From NCBI GenBank assembly GCA_050246015.1, contig JBFWWU010000006.1:1-64000 (forward strand): a stretch of DNA of 64,000 nt, given 5' to 3'. The position numbers and the translations under genes are program-made. Below the pieces are notes generated by a model that worked only from the letters and a program-made list of their open reading frames with translations, did no database searches and was not told where the DNA came from. Each line of letters opens with the position of its first letter. Within the stretch, counting starts at the first letter, position 1. Below, piece by piece: positions 34,011 to 42,472 of the stretch. This DNA is from JTS-AC122 sp050246015 (GTDB lineage Bacteria; Planctomycetota; Phycisphaerae; Phycisphaerales; UBA1924).

Positions 34011-36269
34011 ATGCTCCGAACGCAGCGTCCGTTCAAGGTCGTCAGCCCGTTTCGGCCGACGGGCGACCAACCCAGCGCCATCGAGTCGCTCGTAGGGCGT
34101 TTGGGCACTGGCGGGCGGACGGGCGCCTCCCACGCTTGCCTGCTGGGCGCGACCGGGACCGGCAAGACCTTCACGATGGCGAACGTGATCGAGCGGCTCC
34201 AGAAGCCCACGCTCATCATCAGCCACAACAAGACCCTCGCCGCCCAGTTGTTCGAGGAGATGAAGGAACTCTTCCCGGACAACGCCGTCAGTTACTTCGT
34301 CTCGTACTACGACTACTACCAGCCCGAGGCGTACATCCCCCAGCGCGACATCTACATCGAAAAGGATTCCTCCCGCAACGATGAACTCGACCAGTTGCGG
34401 CTCGCCGCCACCAGCAACATCCTCTCGCGCCGCGACACGATCGTCGTCGCGTCGGTCTCGTGCATCTTCGGGCTCGGGTCGCCGCAGGCGTACGGGGCGC
34501 GCGTGCTCACCATCACCAAGGGGAGCATCATCAACCGGCGTGAGTTCCTCCTGGCGCTCGCCGCGATGCAGTACCAGCGCACGGACATCGACTTCGTCCG
34601 CTCGAAGTTCCGCGTGCGCGGCGACCTGATCGAGGTGTGGCCCGCGTACGAGAAGTTCGCCGTGCGAATCGGGCTCTTCGGCGACGAGATCGACGCGATC
34701 GAGTTCATCAACCCCATCAGCGGCGATCTGCTCGCGAGCGAAACACAGTATTTCCTCTTCCCCGCCGTCCACTATGTCATGCCCGAGGAACAGCTCGCCG
34801 GCGCGCTGGCGGGCATCCGCGCCGAGCTCGACCAGCGCGTGATGCAACTGCGCTCCGAGGGCAAACTCCTCGAAGCCCAGCGCCTCATCGCCCGCACCAA
34901 GTACGACCTGGAACTCATGGAAGAGGTCGGCTTCTGCTCCGGGATCGAGAACTACTCGCGGTACATGGACGGGCGTTCGCCCGGGGAGCGACCGTACACG
35001 CTGATGGACTACTTCGACTTTGCCCCGCCCAAGGCCGCTCCCCCGGGCGCCGCGCCGGAGAGCGGCGCGACCCGGGGCTCCGGCGGGTACCGCACCCCCG
35101 GGCTGGAAAGCCCCGAGCGCGAACACTCCGCCGGCGTGCGCCGGCCGAACTTCCGCGACTGGCTCTGCATCATCGACGAGTCCCATGTCACGCTCCCGCA
35201 GATCCATGCCATGTTCAACGGCGACCGGAACCGCAAGCAGATCCTGGTGGACCACGGGTTCCGCCTCCCCTCGGCGCTCGACAATCGACCTCTGCGATTC
35301 GAGGAGTTCGAGTCGATGGTGCCGCAGCTTCTGTTTGTAAGCGCCACGCCGGGGCCGTATGAACTGGACAAAGTCGCGGGCGAGGTGGCCGAGCAGGTCA
35401 TCCGTCCTACGGGCCTGGTTGATCCCGAGATCGACGTCCTACCGGCCCAGGGACAGGTCGCCGACCTGCTCGGGCGCTGTCAGCAGCGCGTGAAGAGCGG
35501 CGAGCGCGTGCTGGTCACCGCGCTGACCAAGCGCCTGTGCGAGGACCTTACCAACTACCTTGACGAGAAGGGACTCCGCGTGCGATACCTGCACAGCGAG
35601 ATCGAAACCCTCGAGCGCGTGCAGATCCTGACCGCGCTACGTCGCGGCGAGTTCGATGTGCTCGTCGGCGTGAACCTGCTGCGCGAGGGGCTCGACCTCC
35701 CGGAAGTCTCCCTCGTGTGCATCCTCGACGCGGACAAAGAGGGGTTCCTGCGCTCGCCCACGAGCCTGATTCAGCAGATGGGCCGGGCGGCGCGCAACGT
35801 CAATGCGCGCGTCGTGATGTACGCGGACAAGGTCACGCCCGCCATGGACGCCGCGATCAAGGAAACCGAGCGCCGCCGCGCCAAGCAGGTCGCGTACAAC
35901 AAGCAGCACGGCATCACGCCTCGCACCGTCGAGAAGGCCATCCGCCAGGGGCTGCAGCGCGACCTCGAAGCCCGGCGGGTCGCGCGCGAAGCCGTGCGCG
36001 AGGACGAACCCATGTTCGAGCGAGACGAACTTGTGCGCATGCTCGAAGAAGAAATGCTCTCGGCGGCGGAGAACCTCGACTTCGAAAAGGCCGCGAGGCT
36101 GCGCGACCAGGCCAAGGCCATCAAGGAAGGCAAGCTGCCCCCCGGGACGGAGAGCGTTTCCGCCGGTCGATTGCGGCGATCACAGGCGGAAGAACTCGTG
36201 GAGGGCGGTGCGGCGAAGAAGTCGGCGGGGATGCCCGGGAGCAAGTCCGGCAAGCGACGAAAGCGGTAG
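34011..36269 (+). CDS. uvrB: Excinuclease ABC subunit B
   Basis: 752 residues from the ATG at 34011 (MLRTQRPFKVVSPFRPTGDQ). UvrB is the damage-verifying helicase of nucleotide excision repair, loaded by UvrA and used by UvrC. Walker A is GATGTGKT at 46-53; the beta-hairpin region is VSYFVSYYDYYQPEAYIPQ; motif II is IIDESHVT; motifs IV-VI include GERVLVTALTKRLCEDLTNY, GVNLLREGLDLPEVSLV and QQMGRAARN; the UVR domain (LEEEMLSAAENLDFEKAARL) is at the C-terminus and contacts UvrC. It is about 80 residues longer than E. coli UvrB, partly through a Gly/Pro/Arg-rich insertion at about 343-385 (bases 35040-35150) before the DEAD-like box. Confidence 0.97.
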   Translation: MLRTQRPFKVVSPFRPTGDQPSAIESLVGRLGTGGRTGASHACLLGATGTGKTFTMANVIERLQKPTLIISHNKTLAAQLFEEMKELFPDNAVSYFVSYYDYYQPEAYIPQRDIYIEKDSSRNDELDQLRLAATSNILSRRDTIVVASVSCIFGLGSPQAYGARVLTITKGSIINRREFLLALAAMQYQRTDIDFVRSKFRVRGDLIEVWPAYEKFAVRIGLFGDEIDAIEFINPISGDLLASETQYFLFPAVHYVMPEEQLAGALAGIRAELDQRVMQLRSEGKLLEAQRLIARTKYDLELMEEVGFCSGIENYSRYMDGRSPGERPYTLMDYFDFAPPKAAPPGAAPESGATRGSGGYRTPGLESPEREHSAGVRRPNFRDWLCIIDESHVTLPQIHAMFNGDRNRKQILVDHGFRLPSALDNRPLRFEEFESMVPQLLFVSATPGPYELDKVAGEVAEQVIRPTGLVDPEIDVLPAQGQVADLLGRCQQRVKSGERVLVTALTKRLCEDLTNYLDEKGLRVRYLHSEIETLERVQILTALRRGEFDVLVGVNLLREGLDLPEVSLVCILDADKEGFLRSPTSLIQQMGRAARNVNARVVMYADKVTPAMDAAIKETERRRAKQVAYNKQHGITPRTVEKAIRQGLQRDLEARRVAREAVREDEPMFERDELVRMLEEEMLSAAENLDFEKAARLRDQAKAIKEGKLPPGTESVSAGRLRRSQAEELVEGGAAKKSAGMPGSKSGKRRKR

Positions 36270-36302
36270 GTTCGCCATTGCCCATGTATGCTCGCCGAAC
36301 GT

Positions 36303-36383
36303 CGTGGTCCGGGCGTCCCGCCCGCCTCTTCGCCTCTTCCTCACTTCTTCCTGCCCAACCTCGCGGTGCAGGCGTCCGCCTGC
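36303..36383. repeat. Inverted copy of the hairpin repeat plus a palindrome
   Basis: Read on the minus strand, 36303-36331 repeats the unit found at 8656-8686, sharing GAAGAGGCGGGCGGGACGCC and the CCACG end. A related palindrome GCAGGCGTCCGCCTGC lies at 36368-36383. They fill the gap between the convergent uvrB and recQ, where they may protect or end both transcripts. Confidence 0.75.
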
Positions 36384-36414
36384 TTCTCCCCGAACGGACC
36401 CAGCGGATCCCGCG

Positions 36415-38760
36415 TCACGCCCGCGCGCCGTGCACCGCGCGGTGATGCGTGAGTGCGATCCGGATCTGGTCGTACGACACCTGTTCGCCCAGGAACTCGT
36501 AGATGGGCTTGAGCCGATCCGCGCCGGTCTTCGCGGCGGCGTCGATGACCGCGTCGTAGGTCCGCTGTGGCACCCACGGCGACACGTCCAGCGGCGGCCC
36601 ATCCTTGGCTTCCTTCGCCGCTCGTTCCTGCACGTATTCCTCCAGGTACTTGAAGACGGTCGATGGCTTGAGCCGGGACTCTTCGCACGCCTCCTCGACC
36701 GTCGCGCCTCGTTCCCACAGCGAATCGAGCAGGACCCGCGATGCCGGGCGCCGGGCCGGTGCGGGGTGCGGCGCGCCAGGCTCCTCCGCACCGCGCTGGG
36801 CCGCTTCGCCGGCGCCGGAACGCTCGCCCGTGATCCCCTTCTGCGTACAGAATCGGGAGATTTCTTCGATGAAGCGCGCGGCGAACTCGTCGGCCTTCTG
36901 ATCCCCGACCCCCGGCGTCGCCCGCAACGCCGCGCGTGTCACCGGCCGGCGCGCCGCCATCGCCCGCAGGGTTCGGTCGCCGAAGATCATGTAGGCGGGC
37001 ACCGAGCGTTCCTGCGCCAGCGCCCGTCGGAGCGTGCGCAGCGCCTCGAATAGTTCTGCGCTGAGCGGATCAAGGTCGCCGTCCGCCGATCCCTTGCTTG
37101 CCTTCGTCTTCGCCATCGCCGCGGCCGACGCCGCTCGCCGCAACTTCGGATCCCGCTCGCCACGCAGCACCTCGCGCGCGTGCTCCCCGAGCGAGATCGT
37201 CGGAAACGTCCCGGGCGAGCGTGCCAGCGCTCCGGAGTCCACTAACTGATTGATGTACGACGAGATCAGCGATCGATCCAGATCCTTGAGGATCCCATGC
37301 GTGGACAGTTCATCATGTTTTCGCTCCAGGATCGCCCGGGTGCGCGAGCCGGTGAGGACGCCGGCGATGTGAGCCGCGCCGAACTCCAGCGGGCGCGACG
37401 GGAACGGGTTCGCCGCCGCGATCCGCGCCACGCACGAGACGATCTTCTGGGCCGTCACGAGTGATTCGGGGTCGAGTTCGAGTTCTCCCAGGCACGCATC
37501 GCACGCCCCGCAGCCAAACTCGTGCGGTCGTGACCTCCGTTCTTCGCCGGCGTCTCGCGCCGTTGGCGGCACGTAGTCCTGACCAAAGTACTCCGAGAGC
37601 ACCTGGTGCCGGCAACGCGTGGATTGACAGAACCGCTGCATGGCGCGCACGTGCTCGACCTGGTGCTCGACCCACTCGCGCGGGACATCGATTTCCGACT
37701 CCGACGCCGACCGCTCGATCAGGTTGATCCACCGCGCCGTGTCGGCGCCCGAGTACAGCAGGAGGCACTCGGCGGGGAGCCCGTCGCGTCCCGCGCGGCC
37801 GGTCTCCTGCTGGTACGCCTCGACGCTCTTGGGATGCGCCGTGTGCACGACGCATCGCACGTCCGAGCGGTCGATGCCCATGCCGAACGCGACGGTCGCC
37901 ACGACGACGTTGAGTTTCTCGAGCGCAAAGTCGTCCTGCACTTTTCGCCGCTCGGCGGGGGTCAGGCCCGCGTGGTAGGCGCGCGCGTTGATCTTCACCA
38001 GCCGCAGCGACGCGGCGAGTTGCTCGGTCTCCTTGCGGCTGATGCAGTACACGATCGTGGCGCTCGTTGGGTGCCGGGCAATCGCCTCGCGCACCTGCGT
38101 GAGCGGGTCGGTCCGCGGCACGACGCGATAGGTCAGGTTGGGACGATCAAAGACCCCGACGAGGATTTCCGGCGCGCGCAGGGCAAGCTGGTCGATGATG
38201 TCTCGCTGGACGCGCGGTGTGGCGGTCGCCGTGAACGCGTGCAGCGACGCACTGGGAAACCGAGAGCGCAGTTCGCTGAGCCGGCGGTACTCCGGGCGGA
38301 AGTCGTGCCCCCACGCGCTGATGCAGTGCGCCTCGTCGATGGCAAACGACGCGGGGGCCAGCGCGGCGAGCCAGGACATGAATCGCGACGTGAAGAGCCG
38401 CTCGGGGGCGACGTACAGCAGGCGCAACTCGCCGTCCTCGGCGCAATGCTCGATGGCGCGCGCGTCGTCGGGTGATGTGTGGCTGTTGAGGCACGCGGCG
38501 GGGTAGCCCGCCATGACCAACCCATCGACCTGATCCTTCATGAGCGCGATCAGAGGCGAGACGACCACCGTGAGTGAGGATGTGACCAGTGGGGGTAGTT
38601 GGAAGCACAGGCTCTTGCCGCCGCCGGTGGGCATGACCACCAGTGAGTCCCGCCGAGTGATTCCACATTCAACCGCCCGAGCCTGCAGTGGCCTGAGCGA
38701 GTCGAATCCCCAGTATTTCGTGAGGAACTCGGCATGGGAGAGGGGGCTTGGAGAGGACAT
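36415..38760 (-). CDS. recQ: ATP-dependent DNA helicase RecQ
   Basis: 781 residues starting MSSPSPLSHAEFLTKYWGFD. RecQ unwinds DNA 3' to 5' in recombination and fork repair. Walker A MPTGGGKS is near 43-50; the DEAH box is IDEAHCISAWGHDFRPEY; motif VI QETGRAGRDG is present. The RQC zinc site (CQSTRCRHQ ... CGACDACLGE) follows, then the winged helix, an HRDC domain (ALRTLRRALAQERSVPAYM) and a C-terminal helix-turn-helix (LLDSLWERGATVEEACEESR) found in a subset of RecQ proteins. It is longer than E. coli RecQ (about 610) because of the extra C-terminal module. Converges with uvrB; both are repair genes. Confidence 0.96.
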   Translation of the reverse strand: MSSPSPLSHAEFLTKYWGFDSLRPLQARAVECGITRRDSLVVMPTGGGKSLCFQLPPLVTSSLTVVVSPLIALMKDQVDGLVMAGYPAACLNSHTSPDDARAIEHCAEDGELRLLYVAPERLFTSRFMSWLAALAPASFAIDEAHCISAWGHDFRPEYRRLSELRSRFPSASLHAFTATATPRVQRDIIDQLALRAPEILVGVFDRPNLTYRVVPRTDPLTQVREAIARHPTSATIVYCISRKETEQLAASLRLVKINARAYHAGLTPAERRKVQDDFALEKLNVVVATVAFGMGIDRSDVRCVVHTAHPKSVEAYQQETGRAGRDGLPAECLLLYSGADTARWINLIERSASESEIDVPREWVEHQVEHVRAMQRFCQSTRCRHQVLSEYFGQDYVPPTARDAGEERRSRPHEFGCGACDACLGELELDPESLVTAQKIVSCVARIAAANPFPSRPLEFGAAHIAGVLTGSRTRAILERKHDELSTHGILKDLDRSLISSYINQLVDSGALARSPGTFPTISLGEHAREVLRGERDPKLRRAASAAAMAKTKASKGSADGDLDPLSAELFEALRTLRRALAQERSVPAYMIFGDRTLRAMAARRPVTRAALRATPGVGDQKADEFAARFIEEISRFCTQKGITGERSGAGEAAQRGAEEPGAPHPAPARRPASRVLLDSLWERGATVEEACEESRLKPSTVFKYLEEYVQERAAKEAKDGPPLDVSPWVPQRTYDAVIDAAAKTGADRLKPIYEFLGEQVSYDQIRIALTHHRAVHGARA

Positions 38761-39074
38761 GGACTGGTTCCGCGTGCAATCAATATCCTAACAGAGAGCA
38801 GGGAGGGGTCCAAAGAGGACCAAGCGGTCGGAAGCAAGTTCTCAACAAAGTGCGTGCACGAGGGCGAAAACTGTGTATATTCATTGTGGAATCTTGTGCA
38901 CGATTCCCGTTTGGACGCGATTGCTCGCTGGCCGCCGTGGATATTGGGTGGGGGGGTGGGCACCCTTCAGGTCGGCTCGCGAGCACCCGCGTGCAAGAAA
39001 AGAGACTATGCAGCCGCGTGAACGGCGCGCGGCGGGTCTGTCGTGCAGTCCAGGCAGGCAAGCGCGGGTGAATC
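38761..39074. other. Divergent promoter region of recQ and rnc
   Basis: 314 bases with no gene seen. It is less GC-rich than its surroundings in the middle; TATATT at 38876-38881 is a possible -10 element on the plus strand, without a clear -35 partner. A G-run lies at 38945-38957. Confidence 0.4.
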
Positions 39075-39863
39075 ATGACCAGAGATGAGTTGTGCCAGGA
39101 GGCGCAGACCCGGATCGGGTATGTCTTCAAGGATCCGAGGAACCTGTGTCTGGCGCTGACGCACGCGTCGGTGGCGGACCACAAACTGGCCTCGAACGAG
39201 AGACTTGAGTTTCTGGGGGACGCGGTTCTGGGGCTGGTGGCGTGCGAACTGGTGTACGAGATGTACCCGTCGCTGCTGGAAGGGGAGATGACCAAGATCA
39301 AGTCAACCGTGGTATCGCGGCAAACGTGCGCGACGATCGCGAAGTCGCTCGGCATCGATCGGCTGCTGCAACTGGGAAAAGGCATGAAGATGTCGTCGTC
39401 GATCCCGCAATCGCTGTCGGCGGCGGTGTTGGAGGCGATGATCGCCGCGGTGTACCTGGACGGGGGGTTCGAGGCGGCGCGCGCGCTCCTGGCGCCTCTG
39501 CTGCGTCCACTCATCGAGCAGGCGGAATCGAGCGGGCACCAGGAGAACTTCAAGTCGGTGCTCCAGCAGCATGCGCAGATTGTGCTGGATGGGTCGCCGG
39601 CGTACGTGGTGCTGGACGAGAAGGGTCCGGATCACGCCAAGTGCTTTGAGGTGTGCGTGGAGATCGGCGCGCGGCGGTTCAAGTCGAGTTGGGGTCAGTC
39701 CAAGAAGCAGGCGGAGCAGCAGGCGGCGCTGCACGCGCTGGAGGAACTGGGGGTGGCGGAGTGCGACTGCAACGGGCGGGTGCGGGTGCGGCGCGAGGCG
39801 GCGGGGGTCGAGGAAGCGGCGGCGAGTGAGTCGAGGGAGTCCGAGGGCGCAATTCGTGCCTGA
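39075..39863 (+). CDS. rnc: Ribonuclease III
   Basis: 262 residues starting MTRDELCQEAQTRIGYVFKD. RNase III cuts double-stranded RNA, processing rRNA precursors and some mRNAs. The signature is NERLEFLGDAVL at 41-52, with the second catalytic cluster at LEAMIAAVYLDGG. The dsRNA-binding domain is at about 155-225 (NFKSVLQQHAQIVLDGSPAYVVLDEKG ... KKQAEQQAALHALEEL; given in parts here). The C-terminal 35 residues are a charged tail not found in E. coli. Two unknown proteins and a cysteine-cluster protein follow on the same strand. Confidence 0.96.
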   Translation: MTRDELCQEAQTRIGYVFKDPRNLCLALTHASVADHKLASNERLEFLGDAVLGLVACELVYEMYPSLLEGEMTKIKSTVVSRQTCATIAKSLGIDRLLQLGKGMKMSSSIPQSLSAAVLEAMIAAVYLDGGFEAARALLAPLLRPLIEQAESSGHQENFKSVLQQHAQIVLDGSPAYVVLDEKGPDHAKCFEVCVEIGARRFKSSWGQSKKQAEQQAALHALEELGVAECDCNGRVRVRREAAGVEEAAASESRESEGAIRA

Positions 39864-39943
39864 AACGGGGTTTGCGGCTCGCGGCGGGGAGGGTGTGGCG
39901 TGAAGTTGGGCGTCGGGGCGTGGGGGCCGTCCGATATACGTAC

Positions 39944-40597
39944 ATGAAGGTGACGATTGACGGGAAACCGCTGCGGATCGGTGCGGGCGAGAACTTTGGC
40001 GTGGTGCTCGGCGCGGCGCGGGCGGAGGCGGGCGCGCGGGGACGGATGGTGGTCGGGGTGGCGGTGGACGGGCGGTGGCTGCCGGCCGAGGAGATCGAGG
40101 CGCTTGAATCGAGCGGGGTTGATGCGCAGACGGTGAGCATCGAGACGGAGTCGCCGGCGGAACTGATTCAGAGCGCGCTGCTTGATGCGGCGGACCTGCT
40201 TCGATCGACGGACGGCCCGCGAGAGTCGGCGGTGCGGCACATCCGCGGGGGGCGTCTGGGAGACGCGATGCGTGACGTGGCGACGGCGTCGGCGGAGTGG
40301 GAGCGCGCGCGGCGCGCGGTGGACGACGCGGCGGGCGTGCTGGGGGTATCGAGCGCGGCACTGCTTGGCGGATCATCGGGTGGAGAACATTCGGCTGGGG
40401 ACGCGGCGAGGCTGGCCTCATCGCTGGCCTCGTGTCTCTCGGAGATCGCGCGGTGCGTGCGGGACGCGGACTGGAGCGGGCTGTCGGACGTGCTTGAGTT
40501 CGACCTGGCCGAGCAGACGTCGGAGTGGTGCGAGCGATTGATGAGCGCCGCGGAGCGAGTCGGGGAGAGCGGGCGTCGGGACCGGAGCGCGGCGTGA
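39944..40597 (+). CDS. Protein of unknown function, probably beta-grasp N-terminus plus helical bundle
   Basis: 217 residues from the ATG at 39944 (MKVTIDGKPLRIGAGENFGV). The frame extends to 39872, but the ATG starts at the first beta strand. Residues 1-70 alternate strand/helix/strand in a ThiS-like way, ending VVGVAVDGRWLPAEEIEAL. The rest, about 80-205, is predicted helical and rich in Ala, Ser and Glu (ASAEWERARRAVDDAAGVLG; SCLSEIARCVRDADWSGLSD). No signal, membrane segment, Cys cluster or catalytic motif seen. Not recognised. It is 80 bases after rnc and upstream of another unknown gene, so it may belong to the same operon. Confidence 0.6.
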   Translation: MKVTIDGKPLRIGAGENFGVVLGAARAEAGARGRMVVGVAVDGRWLPAEEIEALESSGVDAQTVSIETESPAELIQSALLDAADLLRSTDGPRESAVRHIRGGRLGDAMRDVATASAEWERARRAVDDAAGVLGVSSAALLGGSSGGEHSAGDAARLASSLASCLSEIARCVRDADWSGLSDVLEFDLAEQTSEWCERLMSAAERVGESGRRDRSAA

Positions 40598-40770
40598 GAG
40601 TCTTTCGCCCGCCGCGGGACGACGGGTGAAGCGGGGAACGGGAATAGCGGTGTCAGAGGGCAGGAGCGGACCGCGCGGTGCGCGATGGAGGGGATGGGGT
40701 AGCCCGGGCCCGTGCAGGGGCGAACGATGGAGCGACGCGGGACGAGGCGACACGACAGGGAGCGGCAGCG

Positions 40771-41568
40771 GTGGCACGAGCGCGGAGCGAACAGGCGAAT
40801 CCGATCGACGTGTTGATGGAGCGGGCCAGCCGCGCGCTGGTCCGCCGGCGGTACTTCGAGGCGGAGAGGCTGAGCCTTGAGGGGCTGCGAGCGGCGCACG
40901 CGGCGTGGGATTTCGAGCGGATGTCGCGGGTGGTGTTGCCGCTGGAGGAGGCGCGCCGTCAGAAGCGAGACATGGCGTTCGACGCGGAGTACGTGGGGGT
41001 GGTGGACGACGCGTTGCCGGAGGGGGAAAGGCTGCGAGCGGGGTGCTACCTGGTGTGCCCGCCGAGGGTGGGCGCGGATGGGCGGACGCTCCGCGATTTG
41101 GCGGACGCGGGGGAGATCGCGACGATCGTGGTGGTACGAGAGCCGACGACGCGGGAAGGGCTGTGGCCGATTGTGGCGCTGGGGCCGGTGACGATCAGGA
41201 CGAAGGTGAAGCCGCCGGAGTCCGGCTCAAAGCGAGGGCGCGAGGGTCGATCGAAGCGAGGGGCGGGGACAACGAGAGCGCCGGTGGCGGAGAAGGTGTA
41301 TCCAGGCCGGACGTGGTTTCTGCGGAGCAACGAGCAGTTGGGGGATGCGGCGCTGGCGTCGGTCGACGCGACCCTGGATCCGATCGGGCGAGTGGATGCG
41401 CTGATGAAGCGGCTGGAGGCGCATCCGGATCACGAGAAACTGCATCAGGCACTGGGGGAGGCGTGTCGCGAGTGTGTGCGGCACGTGGCGCGGCACGGGA
41501 TGCCGAAGCGACCGGGGACGAACGGAGTGAAGGGGGCGGCGCGGGCGGTCTACGACCAGGACCTGTAG
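40771..41568 (+). CDS. Protein of unknown function, TPR-like N-terminus
   Basis: 265 residues from the GTG at 40771, chosen because GGGAG lies 8 bases upstream; the frame opens at 40678. The N-terminal part (NPIDVLMERASRALVRRRYF, EAERLSLEGLRAAHAAWDF) looks like one or two tetratricopeptide helices. A middle beta-rich domain contains GCYLVCPPRVGADGRTLRDL and IATIVVVREPTTREGLWPIV. After a basic, Gly/Arg-rich linker (SKRGREGRSKRGAGTTRAP) a conserved-looking block YPGRTWFLRSNEQLGDAALA follows. No catalytic motif seen; not recognised. It is co-directional with rnc and the YkgJ-like gene. Confidence 0.62.
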   Translation: MARARSEQANPIDVLMERASRALVRRRYFEAERLSLEGLRAAHAAWDFERMSRVVLPLEEARRQKRDMAFDAEYVGVVDDALPEGERLRAGCYLVCPPRVGADGRTLRDLADAGEIATIVVVREPTTREGLWPIVALGPVTIRTKVKPPESGSKRGREGRSKRGAGTTRAPVAEKVYPGRTWFLRSNEQLGDAALASVDATLDPIGRVDALMKRLEAHPDHEKLHQALGEACRECVRHVARHGMPKRPGTNGVKGAARAVYDQDL

Positions 41569-41647
41569 GGGAGACCGGGGCGGTGGCGCGCGGGCCACAG
41601 GTGCGGGCGAGACGATCCGACTGGGTAGGCGAGAACTATGCTACCGG

Positions 41648-42448
41648 GTGAGCACAGACGCGGGGAAGAGCGGAGATCCGCCGGCCGATCCTGACGGGCA
41701 CGTTGTGGTGCCGGTGTCGCTCACGATCCTGGGGGCGAAGGTCAAGGGAGCGGCGCGGGTGCCGGGCGGGCCGACGACGGCGAAGGAGATGCTGCCGGCG
41801 TTCCGGGTCGTGGCCGACGCGGTGGTGAAACTGACGGAGCGGTCGATCGCGCAGCACGGTGGGAAGTTGTCGTGTACGAAGGGGTGCGGCGCGTGCTGCC
41901 GGCAGCTTGTCCCGGTGGCGTATTCGGAGGCGGAGCGGCTGCGGGAGGTGGTGGAGTCGCTGCCGGAGCCCAGGCGAGGGGAGGTACGCCGGCGGTTTGC
42001 GGAGGCGGAGCGCCGGGCGCGGGAAGCGGGGTTGTACGAGCGTCTGGCGGATCCTGAAAGGTTCGAGAGCGGCGAGTTGAAGGACGTGCCGCTGGCGTAT
42101 TTCCGGCTCGGGATCGCGTGCCCGTTTCTTGAGCAGGAGTCGTGCACGATCTATGAGGAGAGGCCGCTGGCATGCCGGGAGTACCTGGTGACATCGCCGG
42201 CGGCGTACTGCGCGAGTCCGGACGAACGGGTGGCGGCGGTGCGCATGGCGCTGAAGTCGTCGGAGGCGTTGGCGCGACTGGATGGGACGGAGGGGGCGCG
42301 GTTCGTGAAGCGAGTGCCGCTGACGCTGGCGCTGAGGTTCGCGGAGACGCACCCGGCGGCGGCGGATCGCCGAGCGGGGCCTGAGATTCTCGGGGAGTTT
42401 CTTGAGCACCTGGAGCGGACACGAGCGGACGAAGGAAGCGCGGGGTGA
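41648..42448 (+). CDS. YkgJ-family cysteine-cluster protein
   Basis: 266 residues from the GTG at 41648. Two cysteine clusters mark the family: CTKGCGACCRQL near residue 76 and CPFLEQESCTIYEERPLACR near 158-177. Members are proposed to bind an Fe-S cluster or zinc; the function is unsettled. Residues 85-150 are helical and charged (RRFAEAERRAREAGLYERLA). It ends an apparent operon after rnc and two unknown genes, and converges on mnmE with 24 bases between stops. Confidence 0.85.
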   Translation: MSTDAGKSGDPPADPDGHVVVPVSLTILGAKVKGAARVPGGPTTAKEMLPAFRVVADAVVKLTERSIAQHGGKLSCTKGCGACCRQLVPVAYSEAERLREVVESLPEPRRGEVRRRFAEAERRAREAGLYERLADPERFESGELKDVPLAYFRLGIACPFLEQESCTIYEERPLACREYLVTSPAAYCASPDERVAAVRMALKSSEALARLDGTEGARFVKRVPLTLALRFAETHPAAADRRAGPEILGEFLEHLERTRADEGSAG

Positions 42449-42472
42449 GAACGAGAGACGGGCGGGAGCGGA

